5,823 bases of DNA from Cyclobacteriaceae bacterium (GTDB taxonomy: Bacteria > Bacteroidota > Bacteroidia > Cytophagales > Cyclobacteriaceae), in contig JAOUOM010000159.1 in assembly GCA_029880385.1 (NCBI GenBank), positions 1-5,823 on the forward strand, given 5' to 3'. Shown here piece by piece: positions 1 through 5,823 of this stretch. The notes under the pieces were generated by a model. The model was not told the origin of the DNA and did not search any database. It saw only the letters and a program-made list of their open reading frames with translations. The position numbers and the translations under genes are program-made. Position 1 is the first letter of the stretch; each line of letters starts with the position of its first letter.

Positions 1-16
1 TTATTTCATAATTTAG

Positions 17-33
17 CAAATACGACCAAATAC
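17..33. repeat. Short direct repeat CAAATAC upstream of the kinase operon
   Basis: The heptamer CAAATAC occurs at 17-23 and again at 27-33, a spacing of 10 bases or about one helical turn. It lies in the 53-base leader before the histidine kinase gene. Spacing by one turn is compatible with a regulator binding one face of the DNA, and autoregulation by the downstream response regulator is one possibility. The repeat is short and AT-rich, so chance is a serious alternative. The leader has no exact TAnnTTTG element; TAATTTAG at 9-16 matches at all but one defined base. Confidence 0.2.
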
Positions 34-53
34 ATCCTTTTCGCCATTGGGCT

Positions 54-839
54 ATGGAGATCCAAACCACCATACATCCAGAAGTAATCCTCATCATGGG
101 GACATCAGGCATGCTATTGCTCACAATAGCCATCATTTTGTTTATAACTATTTATCAGCGAAAACTCATCAAGCGCAATATTGCATATCAAAAAATTGCC
201 GGCCTGCTCACCCAGCAGGAACTAAAAACCACCTATGCATTGCTGGAAGGCCAGGATCTGGAACGAAACCGCATTGCCACCGAATTACATGACGACATCA
301 GTTCGTCAATGGTCACACTTACCATGTTTCTGGAGTCTTACAAAAAAAACCAGGAAAATGCCGAACTATTGGACAAAATACTGGCCCACACAAAGCAAAC
401 CAGTGAAGCCATACGCACACTTTCACACAGGCTAGATTCTGGCACTTTAAAACATTTTGGCCTGGAAACAGCACTGAAAGACCTTGCGGACGGTGTGCGG
501 CAGTCCGGTAGTTGTACGATGACATTAGCCATCGAAATTATAAATACACTTCCCGGAGAAATCGGGCTTCAAATTTACCGTATTGTCCAGGAGCTTATTA
601 ACAATACACTCAGGCATTCAAGGGCAACCCGAATAAACATGGAGGTAACCCAGATAAATAATGAATACATAAACATCATTTATGAAGATAATGGTATCGG
701 GTTTGATCCGGCCCATATCAAACGGGGGCTGGGCTTGCAAAATATTGCCATACGTATAGACAACATGCACGGTTCACTCACCATCGATTCGAAATCAGAA
801 AAACACACTACTTTTATTCTCGAAATCCCCCTCCAATGA
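54..839 (+). CDS. Membrane-anchored sensor histidine kinase, HisKA_3 / NarX-like family
   Basis: This is a 261-residue histidine kinase that should autophosphorylate and pass phosphate to the response regulator encoded next. A single hydrophobic segment at about residues 11-34 anchors it in the inner membrane, followed by a basic stretch (QRKLIKR) and a short helical linker. The HisKA_3 dimerisation and phosphoacceptor region contains ERNRIATELHDDISS with His79 as the predicted phosphorylation site. The HATPase domain follows: N box at about 177-188 (Glu180, Asn183, Asn184), G1 box DNGIGF at 212-217, and GLGL at 225-228. ATG54 is the first ATG after an in-frame stop at 9-11, so the N-terminus is probably complete. 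No periplasmic, PAS, GAF or TPR sensor domain is visible, which is short for a sensor kinase. The signal must come through the membrane segment, the linker or a partner protein. Its last codons overlap the regulator gene. Family assignment is firm; the stimulus is unknown. Confidence 0.93.
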   Translation: MEIQTTIHPEVILIMGTSGMLLLTIAIILFITIYQRKLIKRNIAYQKIAGLLTQQELKTTYALLEGQDLERNRIATELHDDISSSMVTLTMFLESYKKNQENAELLDKILAHTKQTSEAIRTLSHRLDSGTLKHFGLETALKDLADGVRQSGSCTMTLAIEIINTLPGEIGLQIYRIVQELINNTLRHSRATRINMEVTQINNEYINIIYEDNGIGFDPAHIKRGLGLQNIAIRIDNMHGSLTIDSKSEKHTTFILEIPLQ

Positions 840-1453
840 GCCCCATACGACTACTCCTCGCAGACGATCACCCAATTGTGGTAGAAGGACTAAAACAGAT
901 CCTTAGTCACGACCAGGACCTGGTGGTGGCCGGAACCGTCCGAAATGGAGAAGAAGCCCTTTCCTTTGTCCGGTCGGAAACCATAGATGTCGTCGTGCTG
1001 GACATAAACATGCCCGTAATGGATGGGATAACGTGTGCCAAACATCTGAAAAAAGATTTTCCCGAAATTAAAATCATTATCCTGACCATGTATCCACAGC
1101 GTACATTCATTGATAAAATCGTATCCCTGGGCGTAGATGGGTGTTTATTGAAAAGTAATACCGGTCAGGAATTGACGGACGCCATACGCAGGGTGGCAGG
1201 TGGCAAATCCTATTTTGACAGAATACGGTCATTCAATTCCGATCAGGAGCAGGTTGTCCAGTACAAACTCAGTCCGCGTGAGATCGAAGTGATCAAATAC
1301 ATCGCCGAAGGGCTCACTAGCTTTGACATTGCCGATAAGCTCATTATTTCCGAACATACCGTACGCACTCACCGGAAAAACATCTTACGGAAGCTTGATG
1401 CAAAAAACAGTTCGGAAGTGATTCAATTTGCCGTAAGCCAACAACTGATCTAA
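836..1453 (+). CDS. NarL/LuxR-family response regulator
   Basis: This is a 205-residue DNA-binding response regulator. Residues 4-120 form the receiver domain: acidic pocket Asp10-Asp11, predicted phosphoacceptor Asp56 in the motif VVLDINMP, switch residue Thr84 and conserved Lys106. Residues about 143-205 form a LuxR-type (GerE) helix-turn-helix, starting LSPREIEV and continuing through EGLTSFDIADKL to a recognition helix around SEHTVRTHRKNILRKL. The length is normal for the NarL group. The start codon overlaps the kinase stop as ATGA, which suggests translational coupling and a cognate pair; HisKA_3 kinases typically pair with NarL-type regulators. In the family, phosphorylation of the Asp promotes dimerisation and binding at target promoters. 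The target genes cannot be inferred here, since the downstream genes are housekeeping and separated by 177 bases and a promoter. No clear terminator follows the stop. Confidence 0.95.
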   Translation: MSPIRLLLADDHPIVVEGLKQILSHDQDLVVAGTVRNGEEALSFVRSETIDVVVLDINMPVMDGITCAKHLKKDFPEIKIIILTMYPQRTFIDKIVSLGVDGCLLKSNTGQELTDAIRRVAGGKSYFDRIRSFNSDQEQVVQYKLSPREIEVIKYIAEGLTSFDIADKLIISEHTVRTHRKNILRKLDAKNSSEVIQFAVSQQLI

Positions 1454-1462
1454 TCTCCCAGC

Positions 1463-1573
1463 ATGACCCTGGCTTTACCTCAAACGGCTACCCACATGCC
1501 ACAGAGCCAGATCCTGCCAGTAATTCTCCGCTATATCGATGAAAATTTTGTGGGCCGGATATACAAAATATAA
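1463..1573 (+). other. Doubtful 36-codon ORF in the regulator-rplS intergenic region
   Basis: The 177 bases between the regulator and rplS hold one ATG-started frame of 36 codons (begins MTLALPQTATH, ends FVGRIYKI). I recognise no family, signal peptide or motif. Its end lies only nine bases before the rplS -7 element. The complementary strand is also open over most of this stretch but has no plausible start. The first hundred bases have the mixed base composition of coding DNA, while the region after about 1560 is AT-rich and promoter-like. It could be a microprotein, a decayed gene fragment, a copy of a dispersed repeat, or meaningless. Chance is the default reading. Confidence 0.15.
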
Positions 1574-1582
1574 TATTTCACC

Positions 1583-1590
1583 TATATTTG
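1583..1590 (+). promoter_or_regulatory. Predicted rplS promoter, Bacteroidota -7 element TATATTTG
   Basis: TATATTTG matches the Bacteroidota sigma-A -7 consensus TAnnTTTG exactly and is followed by CACTCC. The predicted transcription start is near 1597, giving an rplS leader of about 34 bases. No good -33 TTG lies at the expected distance: the nearest TTTTG, at 1546-1550, is about 32 bases upstream and too far. An AT-rich palindrome AAATAT-A-ATATTT at 1566-1578 lies just upstream and may simply reflect base composition. Confidence 0.65.
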
Positions 1591-1630
1591 CACTCCTTTT
1601 TGGGCAAACACTCCATTACAGAGTCATATC

Positions 1631-1990
1631 ATGAGCGAGCAATTAATAAATATCGTAGAAGAAGAGAGCAGTAAAATAGCCAGGGAAAAAATTCCGGCTT
1701 TCGCTCCCGGGGATACCATAAATGTGCATTACAAAATCAAAGAAGGTAACAAAGAGCGAATTCAGCAGTACCAGGGTGTTGTGATGCAAATAAAAAACAA
1801 AGGCACAAATGGCGAATCGTTTACGGTACGTAAAATTGCCAGTGGTGTAGCCGTAGAAAGGATATTTCCCGTTCTTTCTCCTTTTATTGACAAACTGGAG
1901 CTTATCCGTCGGGGTAAGGTTCGCAGAGCCCGATTGTACTTCCTGAGGGGACGTAAAGGCAAGGCAGCCAGGATCAAAGAAAAATTGTGA
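1631..1990 (+). CDS. rplS: 50S ribosomal protein L19
   Basis: This 119-residue protein is ribosomal protein L19 (bL19), a component of the large subunit located near the interface with the small subunit. The whole length fits the family: the segment FAPGDTINVHYKIKEG near residues 24-39, QYQGVVMQI near 46-54, FTVRKIASGVAVERIFPVLSP near 64-84, and the basic C-terminus with RRGKVRRARLYFLR followed by GKAARIKE. The family is usually about 115-120 residues, so the gene is complete. The ATG at 1631 has no convincing Shine-Dalgarno sequence upstream, as is common in Bacteroidota. In many bacteria rplS ends an rpsP-rimM-trmD-rplS operon. Here none of those genes precedes it, and a predicted promoter and terminator make it look monocistronic. 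Confidence 0.98.
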   Translation: MSEQLINIVEEESSKIAREKIPAFAPGDTINVHYKIKEGNKERIQQYQGVVMQIKNKGTNGESFTVRKIASGVAVERIFPVLSPFIDKLELIRRGKVRRARLYFLRGRKGKAARIKEKL

Positions 1991-2008
1991 TCCTCTGAAA
2001 AAACATTC

Positions 2009-2037
2009 AAGAGCCAGCCATCGTGTTGGCTTTTTTC
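2009..2037 (+). terminator. Intrinsic terminator after rplS
   Basis: Nineteen bases after the rplS stop, AAGAGCCAGC at 2009-2018 can pair with GTTGGCTTTT at 2025-2034 around a six-base loop (CATCGT). The core is AGCCA/TGGCT with two G-T wobbles. The 3' arm runs straight into a T tract (six T at 2031-2036, then CG and TTTT). The flanking A-rich and T-rich stretches could let it act weakly on the opposite strand too. It separates rplS from dapF. Confidence 0.8.
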
Positions 2038-2058
2038 GTTTTAGTCTCTAATGATGCG

Positions 2059-2082
2059 ATAGCCTTACCTTTGTGAGGCTAT
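2059..2082. repeat. Perfect 7-bp inverted repeat around the dapF -7 element
   Basis: ATAGCCT at 2059-2065 and AGGCTAT at 2076-2082 are exact reverse complements separated by ten bases. The spacer TACCTTTGTG contains the predicted -7 element. Arm centres are 17 bases apart. A dimeric repressor bound here would block the promoter, so an operator is a reasonable inference. The right arm also covers the predicted start site, so a hairpin in the dapF transcript itself is unlikely. No regulator is encoded next to it except the NarL-type protein upstream, and nothing ties the two together. Chance occurrence cannot be excluded. Confidence 0.35.
2066..2073 (+). promoter_or_regulatory. Predicted dapF promoter, Bacteroidota -7 element TACCTTTG
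   Basis: TACCTTTG is an exact match to TAnnTTTG and lies downstream of the rplS terminator. The expected transcription start is near 2080, leaving a leader of about 50 bases before the dapF ATG. The -33 position holds only a weak TTTTAG (2039-2044) with an acceptable 21-base spacer. The element sits wholly in the spacer of an inverted repeat, annotated separately. Confidence 0.55.
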
Positions 2083-2130
2083 ACCTACTGTTTCAGCACA
2101 TTTCTACCGATTGGCAAAAGAGAAACCGAC

Positions 2131-2901
2131 ATGTTACTATCATTTGTGAAATACCAGGGTACGGGAAATGATTTTATCATTATCGACAATAGAGATTCCG
2201 TATTCCCTACAAATGACTCGGCTCTGATCCGCCAGCTTACAGACAGGAAATTTGGCATTGGGGCAGACGGGCTCATGTTAGTGGAAAATGACGAAGGATC
2301 GGACTTTCGCATGCGCTATTTCAATGCAGATGGCAGCCAAAGCCTGTGCGGAAATGGAAGCCGCTGTGCCATAGATTTTGCCGGGCAACTGGGCATTATT
2401 TCCCAACAAACAAATTTCAATACGACCGACGGCCTGCACCATGCCTTTTTTAAAGACGGCTGGGTATACTTTCAACTGCATCCCGTCGACGGGATAAAAG
2501 GAACAAAAAATGATTTTTTCATCCACAATGGATCTCCTCACCATATTCGGTTTGTAGAGGATGTTTCCGGCATTGATGTGCTGGAGGAAGGACGTAAGAT
2601 CCGCTACAGTGATGCCTATCAGCCGGCAGGGACAAATGTGAATTTCGTCCAGATTACTGGCAACACCCTGAAAGTGAGAACCTATGAACGGGGAGTGGAA
2701 AACGAAACACTTTCCTGCGGAACTGGCGTTACGGCAGCCGCATTGGCCGCCACTACGCGGGGCCTGTCAAGCCCTGTCCGGATCGAAACACCAGGAGGAC
2801 AACTTGAAGTAAGTTTTGTCCAAAAACCAAATGCCAAATTTACCGATATCTACCTCGCTGGCCCGGCCACACGCGTATTTGAGGGCCAGGTGGAAATATA
2901 G
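2131..2901 (+). CDS. dapF: Diaminopimelate epimerase
   Basis: This 256-residue cytoplasmic enzyme interconverts LL- and meso-diaminopimelate, the last step before meso-DAP is used in peptidoglycan or decarboxylated to lysine. It is a cofactor-independent two-base racemase. Both active-site cysteines are visible: Cys73 in LCGNGSRC and Cys196 in ENETLSCGTGVTAAA. Other family signatures are YQGTGNDFIIID at 8-19, RKFGIGADGL at 39-48, RYFNADGS at 62-69, the mid-protein AGTNVNFV, and the C-terminal TPGGQLEV. The length is slightly below the roughly 270 residues of proteobacterial enzymes and complete at both ends. ATG2131 places the KYQGTGNDF motif at the normal distance from the N-terminus, so the start is well supported. 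Only a purine-rich AAAAGAGA stretch, not a clear Shine-Dalgarno, lies upstream. The gene appears to have its own promoter and may be read through into secA. Confidence 0.97.
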   Translation: MLLSFVKYQGTGNDFIIIDNRDSVFPTNDSALIRQLTDRKFGIGADGLMLVENDEGSDFRMRYFNADGSQSLCGNGSRCAIDFAGQLGIISQQTNFNTTDGLHHAFFKDGWVYFQLHPVDGIKGTKNDFFIHNGSPHHIRFVEDVSGIDVLEEGRKIRYSDAYQPAGTNVNFVQITGNTLKVRTYERGVENETLSCGTGVTAAALAATTRGLSSPVRIETPGGQLEVSFVQKPNAKFTDIYLAGPATRVFEGQVEI

Positions 2902-2934
2902 TTTTTACATGAAAACTGAATCCCACAACAGGCC

Positions 2935-2962
2935 CTAAGCCAAAAACTTAGTTAACTTTAAC
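2935..2962. repeat. Two adjoining small inverted repeats in the dapF-secA gap
   Basis: CTAAG at 2935-2939 pairs with CTTAG at 2947-2951 across a seven-base loop. It is directly followed by GTTAA at 2951-2955 and TTAAC at 2958-2962 with a two-base centre; the two repeats share base 2951. No T tract follows closely enough for a standard terminator, although TTTTTAAAG occurs at 2968-2976. TAACTTTA at 2953-2960 is one base short of TAnnTTTG, so this could be a weak secA promoter region. Function is undecided. Confidence 0.25.
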
Positions 2963-2989
2963 GCTCATTTTTAAAGAAGATATTTCACA

Positions 2990-5823
2990 ATGTTTGATGT
3001 TATAACCAGAGGGATCGCAAAGGTTTTTGGAACCAAGGCCGACAGGGACCTCAAAGAACTGGTACCCTTCATCGCAAAGATCAATGCGGAATTTGAACAG
3101 CTTCAATCCATAAGTGATGACGAGCTCCGTAAAAAAACGCAGGAACTAAAAGCCCATATTGCTCAGGAATTAAAGCATTTTGATGATGAGCTGGCCGCAC
3201 TGCACCAAAATGTGGCAGAAAACCCTGAACTGGACATTAACGAAAAAGACAATGCCTTTCGTCAGATAGACAAATTGGAAAAAGACCGTGACGAAGCACT
3301 GGAAGTCGTTTTGCTGGACATCCTTCCCAAAGGTTTTGCCGTGATGAAAGAAACATCCAGGCGCCTGTCGGAAAATGGGAAACTGGAAGTGGAAGCCCAG
3401 CTTTTTGATAAGGAGATTGCGGCAAAAAAATCAAATGTCGAAATAAAAGGAGACAAAGCCATCTGGCACAACAAGTGGCTGGCCGCTGGTACAGAAGTGG
3501 AATGGAAAATGGTTCACTATGATGTCCAGCTGATTGGTGGCGTTGTCTTGCATCAGGGCAAAATTGCAGAAATGGCCACTGGGGAAGGAAAAACCCTGGT
3601 CGCTACCCTGCCTGCCTATCTCAACGCCCTGGCAGGCCGGGGTGTCCACATTGTGACAGTAAACGACTACCTGGCCAAACGGGACTCGGAATGGAATGCA
3701 CCCTTGTTTGAATTTCACGGCCTCAAAGTAGATTGTATTGACAAACATCAGCCCAACTCGCCCCAGCGACGGGCAGCGTATCAATCCGATATCATTTATG
3801 GCACCAATAACGAATTTGGCTTCGATTACCTGCGTGACAACATGTCGCGCTCACCGGAAGAATTAGTTCAGGGCAAACACCATTTTGCCATGGTAGATGA
3901 AGTAGACTCGGTATTGATTGATGATGCACGTACACCACTCATCATTTCCGGGCCGATCCCCAAAGGCGATGAACATGAGTTTTATGACCTCAAACCACGT
4001 ATCCAGCGCCTCGTTGATGCTCAACGCAAGCAAATTGCCGAATACCTGCATCAGGCTAAAAAATTAATTGCCGAAGGAAATGAAAAAGAAGGCGGACTGG
4101 CACTGTTCCGTGCTTTCCGGGGTATGCCAAAATATAAACCGCTGATCAAGTACCTTAGTGAGACAGGTAACCGTCAGATTTTGCAAAAAACTGAAAATTT
4201 TTACCTTCAGGACAACCAAAAAATGATGCCCGAAGCGGATGAGCCCCTCCATTTTACCATTGAGGAAAAAAACAATTCCATTGAACTTACCGAAAAAGGC
4301 ATTGACCTGATCACCGGAGATGGCGAGGATCCCAAGTTTTTCATTTTGCCCGATATCGCCGAATCCATCAACGAACTGGAAGCTAAAACGGATATGCCGG
4401 ACATAGAAAAACTGGCAGCCAAAGAGACCCTCATCAATGACTATAATATTAAATCACAGCGAATCCATTCTGTCAACCAGCTGCTAAGAGCCTATTGCCT
4501 TTACGATCTGGATACCGAATACATTGTGGTAGATGGCAAAGTCAAGATTGTCGATGAACAGACTGGCCGGGTCATGGAAGGCAGAAGGTATTCCGATGGT
4601 CTTCACCAGGCTATCGAGGCAAAAGAAAATGTGAAAGTAGAGGATGCCACCCAGACCTACGCGACCATTACCCTTCAAAACTACTTCCGTATGTACCACA
4701 AACTCGCTGGTATGACAGGAACTGCCGAGACGGAAGCGGGGGAATTTTGGGATATCTACAAACTGGATGTGGTGGTGGTCCCCACTAACCGACCCATTGT
4801 AAGAAAAGACATGGAGGATAAAGTCTACAAGACGATCCGGGAAAAATTTAATGCCGTAGTGGAAGAAATCGTCGAACTGACCGCCGCCGGCCGTCCGGTA
4901 TTGGTGGGAACTACCTCCGTTGAGATTTCTGAAATCCTGAGTCGCATGCTCAAACTTAAGAACATTAGTCACCAGGTGCTCAATGCAAAACAACATGCGC
5001 GTGAAGCAGATGTAGTGGCTGCTGCCGGAAAACCCGGTACGGTCACCATCGCCACCAACATGGCCGGTCGTGGTACGGACATCAAGCTCACGCCTGAATC
5101 AAAGGCTGCTGGCGGACTGGCCATTATTGGTACCGAGCGCCATGAATCACGGCGCGTAGATCGCCAGCTACGTGGACGTTCCGGACGACAAGGTGATGTG
5201 GGCTCTTCTCAGTTTTTTGTGTCGCTCGAAGATAACCTGATGCGCTTGTTTGGCTCAGACCGAATGGCCAAAATCATGGATCGACTCGGACTCAAGGAAG
5301 GAGAAGTGATCCAGCACAGTATGATCACCAAGTCGATCGAAAGGGCGCAAAAAAAGGTAGAAGAAAACAACTTTGCCACACGAAAACGTTTGTTGGAATA
5401 TGACGATGTGATGAACTCCCAACGGGAAGTGATCTATGGCCGAAGAAAAAACGCGCTCTATGGCGAACGCCTGCAGCTCGATATCATGAACATGCTCTAT
5501 GATACCTGTGAGGATATCGTAATAAACGGCAAATCCTACCACAACCTGGATAGTTTCCGACTAAATGTGATTGGTATTTTGGGCATTGATTTTTCTATTT
5601 CACAGGAAGAGTTTGAAAAAACCGGCGAAGCACAGCTGGCCGAAAAACTGTACGACACGGCATACAACGCCTATCGTCAGAAAAACAAACTGACAAACGA
5701 CCAATCCCTCCCCATACTTGCCCAACTTTTCAAAACTCGCGGAGCAACAGTCAAACAGGTACTGGTTCCTTTTACCGATGGCAAAAAGCAAATCGGTGTA
5801 AGCGTAGAGTTGGAAAAAGCCAT
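2990..5823 (+). CDS. secA: Preprotein translocase ATPase SecA, 3' end outside the window
   Basis: SecA is the ATPase motor that drives unfolded preproteins through the SecYEG channel. The window holds 944 codons plus two bases, open without a stop or frameshift. Landmarks in order: N-terminal VFGTKADRDLK; Walker A MATGEGKT at 195-202; GTNNEFGFDYLRDNM; Walker B VDEVDS with Asp303-Glu304; the preprotein cross-linking region; VDEQTGR near 521-527 and RRYSDGLHQA; MTGTAETEA from 575; TNMAGRGTD at 689-697; GTERHESRR from 714; QLRGRSGRQGD at 726-736; and the helical scaffold with LLEYDDVMNSQR near 801-812. Walker A lies about 90 residues later than in E. coli SecA because of two inserted, charged segments (about 58-107 and 127-173), a usual feature of Bacteroidota. 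ATG2990 has purine-rich AAAGAAGA upstream. The rest of the scaffold and wing and the C-terminal linker are missing; roughly 150 residues would be expected. It follows dapF by 88 bases. Confidence 0.98.
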   Translation, partial: MFDVITRGIAKVFGTKADRDLKELVPFIAKINAEFEQLQSISDDELRKKTQELKAHIAQELKHFDDELAALHQNVAENPELDINEKDNAFRQIDKLEKDRDEALEVVLLDILPKGFAVMKETSRRLSENGKLEVEAQLFDKEIAAKKSNVEIKGDKAIWHNKWLAAGTEVEWKMVHYDVQLIGGVVLHQGKIAEMATGEGKTLVATLPAYLNALAGRGVHIVTVNDYLAKRDSEWNAPLFEFHGLKVDCIDKHQPNSPQRRAAYQSDIIYGTNNEFGFDYLRDNMSRSPEELVQGKHHFAMVDEVDSVLIDDARTPLIISGPIPKGDEHEFYDLKPRIQRLVDAQRKQIAEYLHQAKKLIAEGNEKEGGLALFRAFRGMPKYKPLIKYLSETGNRQILQKTENFYLQDNQKMMPEADEPLHFTIEEKNNSIELTEKGIDLITGDGEDPKFFILPDIAESINELEAKTDMPDIEKLAAKETLINDYNIKSQRIHSVNQLLRAYCLYDLDTEYIVVDGKVKIVDEQTGRVMEGRRYSDGLHQAIEAKENVKVEDATQTYATITLQNYFRMYHKLAGMTGTAETEAGEFWDIYKLDVVVVPTNRPIVRKDMEDKVYKTIREKFNAVVEEIVELTAAGRPVLVGTTSVEISEILSRMLKLKNISHQVLNAKQHAREADVVAAAGKPGTVTIATNMAGRGTDIKLTPESKAAGGLAIIGTERHESRRVDRQLRGRSGRQGDVGSSQFFVSLEDNLMRLFGSDRMAKIMDRLGLKEGEVIQHSMITKSIERAQKKVEENNFATRKRLLEYDDVMNSQREVIYGRRKNALYGERLQLDIMNMLYDTCEDIVINGKSYHNLDSFRLNVIGILGIDFSISQEEFEKTGEAQLAEKLYDTAYNAYRQKNKLTNDQSLPILAQLFKTRGATVKQVLVPFTDGKKQIGVSVELEKA

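Noticed and set aside
47..292. 81-codon + strand frame starting just before the kinase gene
   Set aside because: It overlaps the kinase N-terminus in another frame. Its translation is low-complexity, rich in His, Asn and Pro, while the kinase frame has a membrane helix and the HisKA_3 motif.
1469..1510. CTGGCT/AGCCAG inverted repeat considered as a terminator for the kinase-regulator operon
   Set aside because: The loop is 30 bases and no T tract follows the 3' arm, so it does not look like an intrinsic terminator.
1492..1626. Minus-strand open stretch between the regulator and rplS (ends ALWHVGSRLR)
   Set aside because: There is no ATG start within the frame, it runs across the rplS promoter element, and I cannot assign it to any family. 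It is mentioned only as part of the unexplained stretch.
1762..2010. Minus-strand frame of 82 codons over rplS
   Set aside because: It is antisense to the conserved L19 coding sequence and starts within the rplS terminator region, with no promoter-like element.
3431..3784. 117-codon open frame on the minus strand
   Set aside because: It is antisense to the SecA Walker A region and has no independent signals. The same holds for the other minus-strand frames inside secA.
4484..4996. 170-codon open frame on the minus strand
   Set aside because: It lies entirely antisense to a region of secA with unmistakable conserved motifs (VDEQTGR, MTGTAETEA). Its translation shows no recognisable domain. 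It is a shadow of the real gene.
2990..5823. Possible frameshift or split in secA
   Set aside because: I translated the whole stretch: it stays in one frame with all conserved motifs in the expected order. It is incomplete only because the window ends.
1..5823. CRISPR array, insertion sequence, tRNA/rRNA or defence system
   Set aside because: No regularly spaced repeats, transposase, terminal inverted repeats, tRNA-like folds or defence-related domains are visible. The window is almost entirely housekeeping and signalling genes.

Overview
The window looks like ordinary chromosomal DNA from a member of the Bacteroidota. Three things point there. SecA carries long extra segments before its Walker A motif, as Bacteroidota SecA proteins usually do. 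Two intergenic regions contain the Bacteroidota -7 promoter element TAnnTTTG. Start codons generally lack a clear Shine-Dalgarno sequence. I cannot place the genus; a free-living Saprospiria- or Cytophagia-like organism is only a guess. All recognised genes are on the + strand.

Layout. Positions 1-53 are a short leader with no complete gene. Positions 54-1453 are a two-gene signalling operon: a small membrane-anchored HisKA_3-type histidine kinase and a NarL/LuxR-type response regulator. They overlap by ATGA, so their translation is probably coupled. Positions 1454-1630 are intergenic, with a doubtful 36-codon ORF and then the rplS promoter element. Positions 1631-1990 encode ribosomal protein L19, followed by a convincing intrinsic terminator. 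Positions 2131-2901 encode diaminopimelate epimerase (dapF), preceded by its own -7 element, which sits inside a perfect 7-bp inverted repeat. From 2990 to the window end runs the first 944 codons of secA, which is open throughout and cut off by the window edge.

How the genes relate. The kinase and regulator form a signal-transduction pair whose stimulus and target genes cannot be read from the window. L19 (translation), DapF (meso-diaminopimelate for peptidoglycan and lysine) and SecA (protein export motor) are housekeeping genes. rplS appears to be its own transcription unit. secA lies 88 bases after dapF with no convincing terminator or promoter between them, so co-transcription is plausible.

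I found no mobile element, CRISPR array, tRNA, rRNA or toxin/defence system, and no evidence of a novel system. The points most worth checking are the inverted repeat over the dapF promoter, the unexplained stretch at 1454-1580, and the lineage-specific insertions in SecA.
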